NCBI RefSeq assembly: GCF_000003815.2 | Contig: NC_049994.1 | Span: forward strand, 17,845,356 to 17,909,355 | Length of the DNA stretch: 64,000 bases | Source: Branchiostoma floridae | Lineage: Eukaryota > Chordata > Leptocardii > Amphioxiformes > Branchiostomatidae | Direction of reading: 5' to 3' | In this document: piece after piece, positions 23,401-35,400 of the stretch | How positions within the stretch are numbered: the first letter of the stretch is position 1 | Layout: the number at the start of each line of letters is the position of its first letter | The notes under the pieces: model-generated | Database searches by the model: none | What the model saw: the letters and a program-made list of their open reading frames with translations, nothing else | Told to the model about the DNA's origin: nothing | Program-made: the position numbers and the translations under genes

Positions 23401-26400
23401 TACTCATCCGCCAACAACCCCTCAGAGTTTTGGAACCTAGTAAAACAGTTAAAAACAGAAGACTCTAGTCCAACAGAAGAAACAATTGACAAACAAACAC
23501 TCCATACGTACTTCCAAGGATTATACGGAAAAACTAAGTCCAACGATCCAGAAACCGATAACCCATTCCAATCACAGATCCGTAACAAACTAGTAGAATT
23601 AGAAAACAGAGCTGCAATTTACAACCCCTTAGATTCCGAGATCCATCAGAACGAAATTAGACATTAAGCCATCTCCAAATTAAAGAATAACAAAGCGTCA
23701 GGTAACGACCTTATACTGAACGAAATGCTAAAATGCGCAGCACATATCCTTACATATCCATTAACTAAACTGTTCAATTTAATCCTTTCAACCGGGCACT
23801 TTCCCCAACAATGGCGTGAAAGCCACATTGTACCTGTACATAAAGGCGGTCAAAAAGATGACCCGAACAATTACAGGGGAATTTCTGTAATAAGCTGCCT
23901 TGCCAAATTATTTACAACAATAATGAATACTCGTCTCACCGAATATATAGATGATCACAACCTCATTTCCCCCAACCAGACTGGCTTCAGAAAGAATTTC
24001 GGAACTAACGACAACATCTTTGTTATTGACACACTGATATCAAAATACACCAACACCAACAGACGCCTCTACACCTGCTTTATAGACTTCAGAAAAGCTT
24101 TTGACTGCGTCTGGAGAGAAGGTCTACGTTACAAACTACTTAACCTGGGCATAGGCGGCAAGTTCTACAAATTGATTAAATCCATGTACTCTAATCCGAT
24201 GACATGTGTTAAAACTCCTACCGGCCTTACACCACTGTTTACAACTGACAGAGGTGTAAGGCAAGGATGCAACCTCAGTCCTACTCTTTTCAGCTTATTT
24301 ATAGATGATTTAGTTAAAGATTTAGATACCCCCGACTGCGACCCACCCTCCCTACACCACCTCCTCGTTTCTTGTCTACTTTACGCAGATGATGTAGTAC
24401 TACTTTCAGAGTCTGAAACCGGCTTACAATGTGCCCTTGACAGGCTTCATTCCTTCTGCGAAAAATGGAAACTGCAGGTGAACCTAAAGAAAACTAAAGC
24501 CGTGATCTTTAACAAATCAGGGAGACTCCTCAAGAACATAAATTTCTTATTTGGCGTAGATAACATCGAAATCGCAAACTCCTACCCCTACCTAGGCCTG
24601 ACGTTGTCCTCGTCAGGTACTTATTCCTTAGCCAAAAAGAATCTGTCTCTAAAGGCACGTAAAGCTGTATTCGGCCTCAAACCTCTCACTCTCTCAACGA
24701 TGTCCCCCAAGACTCTACTTAAGCTATTCAATACGTGTATTAAGCCCATAATGTTATATGGTAGTGAGATTTGGGGTATAGACTGTGGAAAAGATAACTG
24801 CCCAGTGGAAAATATCCAAACCCGCTTTTGTAAAAATATTCTTGGCGTGCACAGGAATTCCTGTAACTCCGCATGTAGAGCAGAACTCGGAGTCTATCCA
24901 ACAGGCATAGATATAGCAATCCGCATGGTTAAGTACTGGCTACGCCTTAAACAGTTAGATTACTCTACACACCCTTTACAAATAGACGCACTACTCTGTC
25001 AACAAAATGTACCTTAAAGTTTAAACAATCATAAGAAAACTTGGCTCCAACATGTAAAACAAATACTTGATGATAATGGTTATTCCTATCTATGGAACTA
25101 TGCTCACTCTAGAATAGACAACAAACATATTTGTACATTGTTAAGGAAAAGACTGTCAGACGTGTATGTCCAAACCTTTTTCCAGCAATTGTCTAAAGAT
25201 AACGGCAAATTAAGATTTTACAAACATATCAAAACCGAATATGCCATGGAAACCTATCTATACCAGAACGACGCTGACAAGAGATCCAATGTATGTAAGA
25301 TAAGAATCAGTGCTCACTCACTAGAGATAGAAAAGGGTCGTTATAAAAAAGTGCCAGTTCAAGATAGATTGTGTAAATACTGTGCGACGGATGCAGTGGA
25401 AGATGAAATACATTTTATATGTAACTGCCCCCATTATGAGGACGAAAGAAACAACCTTTTTGACACAATCAAAACGTTATTTCCAACTTTTCACCAGTTA
25501 GTAGACCTCAAAAAAACTATATTTCTGTTAAAATCACAGAACCCACTAATCATTAAAGAAGTGGGACTTTTCATCAGCCACTGCCTCCAAAGAAGAAGTC
25601 AAACCACTCAGTAAAGAAGTAGAAGCATGTACATAGATAGCTGACGTGTGTGTATTTAGAATAGACACTTGTTACTTTTCACTGTCTGTATCATTGCAAT
25701 TAGCCTACGGGCATGGATTTGCAAATAAATAAATTTTAAATTTATTATTTCGCTATAACTACTGATGTCTTGATAATGAGTGGTGGGTTGTACCAAGTCA
25801 CCCTTCAGTATGGGGGTCATGGCTTGCATGGTCACTTGCTGCATGCTGTTATAAAGTATTGATAAAGGCTTCAAGTTTGAGTAAGTTTTGTTTGTTATTT
25901 AATAAATAAATGTGTAATTTTGGTTCATTTCTATGCCATTTAATAACTTTTTTTTACATCTTTTAAGCCTTAAGGTGGTTTGTTTACATATTTGTTCCAA
26001 CACCATATATCAGGGAAACAATCTCCCAAGAGATCCTATTTTAGCATGTTACCTAGTCGTTAAGTCAACACAAGCCACAAACACTCATTGTCTGCCTCAT
26101 TTATTGGTGCTTTGCCCTGAACAATCATGTTCCAACCTGACACTTGACTGGAGATTGGGTAAAGTCTCTATTCCGGAGCACAATCATGGGGTCTGCACCG
26201 TCCAGTTTGAAGAGAGAAGTTCATGAAGAACTGTCCTGCAGCATCTGCCTGGAGCTGTTCACCAGGCCTAAGGTGCTGCCATGTCAGCACACCTTCTGTC
26301 AGGACTGTCTACGGGACCATGCAGAGGTTAAGATACCCCTCCAGTGCCCAAACTGTCGTCAGCAGGTCAGGCTGCCACCCCAGGGGGTCGCAGGTTTGCC

Positions 26401-29400
26401 AGACAACCACATAGTGGCCAACATGATTGAGAAACTCCAAAAACAGGAAAAGCATTTAGAGGAAATAAGCAAGCAAGCCCAGTCTGGAAACAGGTGCAGT
26501 TTTCACCCCTCAGAGGAAGTCAAGCTCTACTGTAAACAGTGTAACGTGCCAGTTTGTACTGAGTGTTGTGAAGAAGGCCATGATGGACATCCTACCACAG
26601 GCCTTAAAAAAGCTGCACAGGAAAGGAGTTCTACAGTCCAGGCCTTGATTAATGAGGGAAGGAACATCGTGGAAAATTACTTAAGCTTCCTCAGAAGTCT
26701 GAGGGAAGAAGAGAAAACCCTGAATGAAAAGAAACAGCAGACAGACAACAGCATCATTCAGGCCTACAACCAAATGGTGCTGAAACTAAGAAAGAGAAAA
26801 GACCACCTCTTGTCTAAATCAGGAGAAAACCACACAAAAAACTTACATAGAATACAGACGGACAGGGACAGAGTGTTGGAAGATCTCAATGAACTGTCTG
26901 CTGCCTGTGATCGAGCAGAACAAGAGCTGCAGCAGGGGTGGGGCGAGTTTCTCAGTCAGCAAACTGCTTTGATAGAGGTGGCAGGAAAGTACAGAGAAAA
27001 AGCAGCACCAACTCCTGTACAAACCCAGCCTGCTGTCTTTGAGCCCACAGACACCCCAGTGCCAGTATTGGGACATGTGAGGGTCCAGTCTCTCCCATCT
27101 GCACCAAGCCCTGCAGCAACTGCACCAATCCCAGCAAAACCTGCATCCAGTAATGTTGCAGCAGGGGGCAGGGGGCATCAACATGGTAACCGAAGACAAG
27201 GGGAGCATCAGCCTCAGAAGGTGACATTTGGTGAAAGGGGATCAGGAACAGGACAGTTTTGGGATCCAGTTGGTGTTACAGTGTCAGATGAAGGGGAGAT
27301 GTTTGTAGCAGACAGGGGGAACCAGAGAATCCAAGTCTTCACCCTGCAGGGAACATTTGTGAGACATTTTCCAACAATCGTGTCAGGTAAAGAGAAGATG
27401 TACCCATGGGATGTGGCCATGGACGGGGAGGGGAACCTGTGGCCATGGGTTGTTGGGGGAACAAAGTCTGCTGACTTTGCTGTGCAGTACAACAAACATG
27501 GCAGGGTGCTGAGGACGTTTGACCTACAGCAGACAGTGTGGGACAGAGGAGTTGCCGTGANNNNNNNNNNNNNNNNNNNNNNNNNNNNNNNNNNNNNNNN
27601 NNNNNNNNNNNNNNNNNNNNNNNNNNNNNNNNNNNNNNNNNNNNNNNNNNNNNNNNNNNNTTGAAATGTCTGTCTTATTTCCGTGTATACATATTTATGT
27701 ACATTGTGTATGTAAATCAAAAGTTAAAACATGAGTATTGCCTTTGATTTAACTTTTTTTAAAAGAAAAATGAATGGATTGAAATTATGCTTTTCCCCTT
27801 TACTGTTAGGTTAAAAGTCCCTATCTTTCCATTTTTTTTAAAACTAGGGTTTATCAAGTTTTATATCTACGCACGATTTATTCTATTTCAACTCCGGTTT
27901 TCCCTAAATTAGCATAATAGCATGTGAGAAACAAGAAATAGAATCAGAATTGCCCAAGCTGCACCTGCTCCCAAACGGAGGTGTCTACTTGTATAGTCAG
28001 CCCTGATGTTCAGGACAGTAATGTTGTAGGATGTTGGTCTGTGAGCTGAGAGAAGTTACATATAAAAGTAAAGGTGCTGGGAAAAGGACATGCAGGGTGC
28101 TGTCTGTGCACGGTAAGTGAGTGGATATAAACGCTTATAAGTTCATCTTTATCTGCAGGGTAACCGAATGTTATATTTCCTTGTTTTTAAAAACAGGGTA
28201 TTTGTTATACTGGGATATTGAGTTGAGGGACTGTGGTTTCAAATTGCAATATTTTTAAAATGGTGTTTAAAACCACCATCCGTCGACTTAATATCCTTGA
28301 ATACCATTTTAGGGGTATAGCTTACCCCTAGGACGAACTTTTTCACTGTCATTCAGCACAAAATTTTCTCACCTCGAATTTTCAGGTTTATCTGAACGTG
28401 TATGATTATCATATTTGATATTGTCACCATCACCTTTGACAGATTTTTTTCTTGCACAGTGGACTACTTCTAGCCTTGACTTCATTTTCATTATACTTCA
28501 GTTCAAAAGAAAAAGAAAAGTTACAGGGATATATTTTTACTGACAATGGTTGTTTATATTTTATTACAAGGACCTTATTATTTTTGCTTTCATTGTTACC
28601 ATTTAAAAAAGTTACTGAAACGATTAGCCCAAGCAGATTGTAACAAGATTTACTCATTGACAAGTTAGCCTTTAGCGCCTAGTAAGTAGAATTTCAAGGC
28701 TCATTTTCTAGTTTGTATTTGACCGTACGAAAGACGCTGTGCTTTTTGTTACCTAAGTATAGCTTCTTCCAATCTGATGTCCTCTGCTTATTCTCATTTG
28801 AACCTTATTCTCACCAAGAAACTTGTGAACTATGATTCAAGTGATGATATGATATATTATGCAAGACCTATAGTTAAAGCTTGTTTAATTTGTTTCCTGC
28901 TCTTTTTTAAGTGTTGTATCAGAACTGTGCTTCAGATCAGAAAGGGCAAGGCCTGACATTTTTTGGTTCACAGAAGAATGCAGAGCTTCATTAATATGAA
29001 TACGTAGCATCTGGGGACTAGATTTTCTTAGAAATTGTAACTTTCAAGAATGCAGCCTAGTATTGGGGTCAGTTGAGTGTTGAATACTGAGTACACTCTT
29101 ACACTGATCCTTGACATTATAGAGTTAATAATGGTACTTCCTACTTTTTCAGCTTAAGCAAAAGGTACGTTGATGAAGGTTTAAGACATCCAGGTAAGAA
29201 GATATGCCCAATAGCAATTGAATCATTTTTGAAATGGTCAGGCGTTTCAGGTAGAAATCCACTACCTTTCATCAGTGACACTAAAGAGATCTTGTTGGAG
29301 AGCAGATTTTTATATCCTAACGTTAACTATGAATTAATATGCAAAAGAAAATCTAGTTTGAGACAAATTTTTGTGTTGGGAGTTACTGTTCAACTTCTTC

Positions 29401-32400
29401 CAGAATGATGCCTCTTTGTTAGCTAATAAAGCGATGTGGTATTCACATCACCATCTGAAATGACAAATGCAATCCATTGCAACTTTCCAAATAGTGACAA
29501 GCTTTATTGGCACCTGCATGTCAGGAAACAATTAGCAGTGGCTACATGTATTTTGCAAAATTAGGGACCAATTAAACTTCATAAAATAAATTAAATGTAC
29601 AAAGAATGATTTATCTGCCTACTACTGTCAGTCTATGTACACAGACTTTGACTGTGCAAAGAACAACAACGACAAAATTACAAAATTACAATACTCACAA
29701 ATGTACACCATACAGAAAAGACCCTCACCTTTTGTTGTAGTCAGTGGAACTAGGCTAATGAAAATTTCAATCCACATTTTATGTTAATATTAATCACCTT
29801 TCTGACCTGCTTTCTACGTCAGAAATTAATTTGACCCGAACAAACGCAGATGAAATACCAAAGACTCCTCTGCCAAGAGTCTGACCAGCCACTAAACGTC
29901 CACATCACATCGTTAAAACATCATAAACTTAAAAAATGTGACCACAAAACGGCCCGGTCAAAATGCTTGCGGTATCTGTTTCCTGCAAAGGCCCTGCCAT
30001 TTTTGGTTGACATATTGCTTAATGATAGATTTAATGCATGATTTCTTCTTACCTCCCCCTAGAAAGGAAGTGGTACGGCCTAATGGCTAGTAGGGTAGTT
30101 ATTTTGATTGGCTTTATTGGGGCTGTACCATTGGGGATTTGTTTAGGGGCCATAGTTATGAGATATATCTTCTTAAAGTTAGTAAAATGTATATAGGAGA
30201 GTGGTACTTTTTGTTATATATTATGAAATATGATTTTGATTAAAACGATTTATGCAGGACAATAATTTAGAAAATTTGAAGGATATTAGTTGAAGCTGTG
30301 GATTTTTACTTTAAATGTAGATTTATTCTATCAGTTTAAGTTGCTTCCAAACATATTATAGTAATATCTATCAAAAGAATCTAACAGATATTTTACCTCT
30401 CTATTTTCCAATAATCATTCAGTACATAATATGTTAGATGATCATTCTTGCGTGAAGTTATTACAGTAATTCATATAGAAGAGAATATCGTCAAAATCTA
30501 GAGGCAATATGATTTCTGGGACAAACCCCCTTTTCAGTTTAAGAATGGTCCAGCCCAGTAGCCAGGGATGCGTGTATAATATTATTGAGTACCAGTTGTG
30601 TGTCTGGCCACCAGCGTGGTCACAGCAACTGGGGTGTTGAGGGGGCCACCAGTCTGGCTGGCAGATCAATTACCGCACGGCTGTCACAGCCAAAACTGTC
30701 CCGAGATGCTATTTAAGTATGGTGGCCATGCACGCGTGGGAAAGTGTCGGCACGGGCGAGCGTTCGGACTCTGAGGAACTTCGATGGGACTTAAGAATGG
30801 CGGAGGACACCCGCGTCTTGCATAGGGAGAGACGGAACGGAAGATTTGCGGAGGAGAATGGAAATGTTCCGAGGATTTTACCGTTCCAAACAAGTATCGA
30901 GCCGATGGTTTGGTCGGCAGCGCCAGACTTTGTATGTGAGTATGAAACATGACCGACGTGTAACCGTATAGCCCTGTACGGTAACTGTATAACTCTGTAC
31001 TGTAACCGTATAACCCTGTTTAACCGCCGTGTTTGGGTACGTGTCATGCTTAGCAGCTTGTCACTTCCTATATTGATATATCAAATTCATAACTGTCTTA
31101 TGACAGTCAAAGATCCTCATTACATATTTACCACTTTCTTACTGAAAAATAGTTGTTTACAAACTGTTTAAAAAGAGAGCGCTGTTTGTGTGACATTTAC
31201 TATGCTATGCTGCACTGTGTAGTATGTAAAATGTATTTATCTAAATGCAAAGAATTTAGCTGCCCATAAATTAAGAGACGTAATGGTATTTGATGTCTTA
31301 AATGACTGGTCCACAAAAATGGAAGAATTTTATTTTTGGGGATACAGTATCTCATTTAAACAAAATATTAGAGGCCCAGTTTCTGGTCAGTTTTAAGTAC
31401 AATACACATTAATATTGTCTTCACAAAAATTGCTCATGACCTTTGTATCATGATAATGTTTTTGTTTTTTTCAAGTCTATCTTGGTCGATCAGTCCAATA
31501 CATACAGGGTTGTCTCCATGACCCGTCCTTCTGTCCCGGGACAGAAATTTGCTTGTTGGGACAGAAAGTAATCAGTCCCAAAAAGATTAGACAAAACTGT
31601 TGAATATCTACTTTAAAAAGCTTGAAATGGCATGTTTACCAGGTCGAATATCAATACCATTGGGCTCCCCAAATTTAAGCTGGAGGCAGCCCAAGTCCAA
31701 TGCAATCTTTTCCACTTCTGCCATCATCTTTACCATAAATGACAGGTATTCAGAAGTCTGCTGCAATTTTGCCCCATTGANNNNNNNNNNNNNNNNNNNN
31801 NNNNNNNNNNNNNNNNNNNNNNNNNNNNNNNNNNNNNNNNNNNNNNNNNNNNNNNNNNNNNNNNNNNNNNNNNNNNNNNNNNNNNNNNNNNNNNNNNNNN
31901 NNNNNNNNNNNNNNNNNNNNNNNNNNNNNNNNNNNNNNNNNNNNNNNNNNNNNNNNNNNNNNNNNNNNNNNNNNNNNNNNNNNNNNNNNNNNNNNNNNNN
32001 NNNNNNNNNNNNNNNNNNNNNNNNNNNNNNNNNNNNNNNNNNNNNNNNNNNNNNNNNNNNNNNNNNNNNNNNNNNNNNNNNNNNNNNNNNNNNNNNNNNN
32101 NNNNNNNNNNNNNNNNNNNNNNNNNNNNNNNNNNNNNNNNNNNNNNNNNNNNNNNNNNNNNNNNNNNNNNNNNNNNNNNNNNNNNNNNNNNNNNNNNNNN
32201 NNNNNNNNNNNNNNNNNNNNNNNNNNNNNNNNNNNNNNNNNNNNNNNNNNNNNNNNNNNNNNNNNNNNNNNNNNNNNNNNNNNNNNNNNNNNNNNNNNNN
32301 NNNNNNNNNNNNNNNNNNNNNNNNNNNNNNNNNNNNNNNNNNNNNNNNNNNNNNNNNNNNNNNNNNNNNNNNNNNNNNNNNNNNNNNNNNNNNNNNNNNN

Positions 32401-35400
32401 NNNNNNNNNNNNNNNNNNNNNNNNNNNNNNNNNNNNNNNNNNNNNNNNNNNNNNNNNNNNNNNNNNNNNNNNNNNNNNNNNNNNNNNNNNNNNNNNNNNN
32501 NNNNNNNNNNNNNNNNNNNNNNNNNNNNNNNNNNNNNNNNNNNNNNNNNNNNNNNNNNNNNNNNNNNNNNTCGCATCATCTTATCATGAATGATAGCTAT
32601 TTAAAAGACTGCTGCACTTTTGCCCTATTGAATTCATCTCCAAATTTGTAGAATAGCCGTTTAAATGAAAGTACAACACATACAGTTGTATTGTCTTCAC
32701 AAAAAAATAGTTCATGTTCATAGCTTTCTCTCCGCCATCATCTTAACCCATTTCAACTTAAATGACAGCTATTCACAAGACGGCTGCACTTTGGCCCCCT
32801 TTAAATTCATCTCCAAATTTGTAGAAAATCCGATGAGATTTTTGTGGGTCAGACCAGTTGGTCTGGCAGACATATTTGGGCTGGCGGAGGCTCAGTAAAG
32901 ATGACAGAAGAATGACCTCAGATTCGGGAAAAAATACCACATCATTCTGTAAAATGGAATGTGTCAAAAATAAAACTACTAGATTGGAAAAATAAATTTA
33001 GCAAAAAAATAGGTTATGCTAAATGTGTTTTGTTTTGTGAGGCATTGACTTCCTTAACTAATTATATCGCTTTTCATTGGAGCTAAAAAATTTTGTATTG
33101 TTTATAGAATAATGAACTCCAGCATAGTAAAACGTATAGTGAAAAAAAAAGTACAAGATTGTCCTCAAGGAAATCACAATAATTTTTGTGAGGCAATCGG
33201 TAAAGTCGAAGAAGCAAATTTAAAGAAATCTAGTATAAGTATAGTATCGAGTATGACGGAATTCAATACCATAGAATCTATGAACATGTTTCATTTCAAC
33301 ATGCCAATATATGGAATGATGCATTTTTATTCCCAGTGTAGGATGTTATAACACAATGCATTGATTTGGGGGTTTTAAGTTTACTACTAAGATATTGTGA
33401 ATTAAGTAACTAATATATTGACGGTCAACTATATATTTTTCTTATAATATTAGGTACTACATGACGTATGTTTCTATTAAAGAATTTAACATTCTTTGTC
33501 ACTCAGTCACACACTCACTATCATTCAAGTTGGTCACCTATATCCTGAAGAAGGTTTAAAGCCCAAGTGTCTACTAAGATATAAATGCCATAAAAATGTT
33601 ATGAAAGTAATGTCCCACACATGTCTGTACTTCATATACAGTACATGTACTTGCTCTGTGTGTAGAATATACGATGCATGCATATGGTACAAGGCATCAA
33701 TGTGTATGGGGAATTTTATAGCCCGATGCATTGGGTTTGGGGTTTTACATGGTGCGTTGAGTAATGATTTGAGTCAGTAATATTGAGTGTAAGTTGTAGA
33801 TGGAAACCTTTTTCGATTGTTTCCGTTTTGAAAATGACAGTAGAAAGTTACAACTTACAGTACATTTCATTGCAACATAGAGTTTCTTCATTTCCTGGCA
33901 AAGGAAGTATACAATTGTGTATTGCCCACTGCCTGGTTTGGGGGTGTGAAATAAAGCAAATATTGAAGTGCATAAAATATTAGAATTGACAGGAGAGTGC
34001 TGTGCATCGATTGGGTTTAGGGTTTTAAGTTATGTACTTTCAATAAGAAATGTTACATGTAAAATCTATAATTGAGAAAGACCAGTATTTTCTGTTCCAC
34101 CAATATAGCAGTCACTGCATGAGAGCTACAAAATTTGTTCCAGTACATGTCAATACAGAAGAGAGCATTTCTTTATTTCCAGGCCAGCAGAATATATCGC
34201 CCTGTGCATCGGTTTTTGGGTCTTAAGTAATTTATGCTTATAAAGTACCCAATAAGAAATGTTATGGATTAAGAATCCATTGTTTCTATATGCATAAAGA
34301 CATTATTATTTTGTGCTCACACCAATATAGCAGTAACAGATATAGCTATTAAGATTGTCAATACAGAAGAGAGCATTTCTTTATTTCAAGGCAAGCAGAA
34401 TCTATCACCCAGTGCATCGGGTTTGGGGTCTTAAGTAATTTATGATTATGTAGTACCAATAAGATATGTTATAGATGGAAAATCAATTGTTTCTTTATTA
34501 CTAGAGACATTTGATGCTGACACCAATATAGCAACCACAGTTAGCTATGAAGATTGTCAATATAGATCTAGAAGAAAGGCATTTCTTTATTTTTGAAGGC
34601 CAGCATGCAGAATATATCACCAGACACCATCAGATGTGTTTTACAAAGATATCCACTATCAATAAGAAATGTAACAGTTATAGATGGAAAATCTATTGTT
34701 TCTATATAGAAAAAGACAAGTATTTTCTGTTCAATATAGCTGAGGGTCATGCATGTCAATACAGAAGACAGCCTTCTCTATTTCCTGCAGAGCAAAATAT
34801 GTCGCCCAGCGCATCGGGTTTGGGGTTTTAGTTAATGATTTATGATATGTAGTCTAACAATAGGAAATGTTATTGATGGAAAAAGACCATTACTTTGTTA
34901 TCACACCATTATAGAAGCCATAATATATTAGATAGCTATGACATTTGTTCTGGTACATTCAAAATGGAAGAGAGCATTTCTTTATTTCCAAGCGAGCAGA
35001 ATATATCGCCCTTTGCATCGGTTTTGGGTTTTAAGTACTGTAATGATTTATGATATAATGTAGTAACAGTTTCAATTATCAAGAAAGACCAGTATTTTCT
35101 GTTCACACCAATATAGCAGTCACATACATGCCAATATAGAAGAGAGCCTTTTCTATTTCCAGGCGAGTAAAATATATCGCCCGGTGCATCGGGTTTGGGG
35201 TTTTAAGTAATTTGGCGACCGTCTGTCGTCGCTGGGGTTCTGTCCGGGGTCGTCCGTATCTGACATCCGACGCTCTCACCTAATTAGGAAGTATTGATTT
35301 CTGGGTAATCTATCGCCTTAGTCGTCGGGACTGTCAGCGGGGGAAGGGCTTTATAAGGGAAGGGAGAGGGTGACACTTCCGGTAGCACTTTCACTCAAGT

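Noticed and set aside
22390-25017. Two separate LINE genes (425 and 430 residues)
   Set aside because: They are one continuous reading frame interrupted by a single in-frame stop at 23665, and belong to one truncated element.
31600-32589. 329-residue frame on + and 323-residue frame on -
   Set aside because: Almost entirely composed of undetermined bases in the assembly gap.
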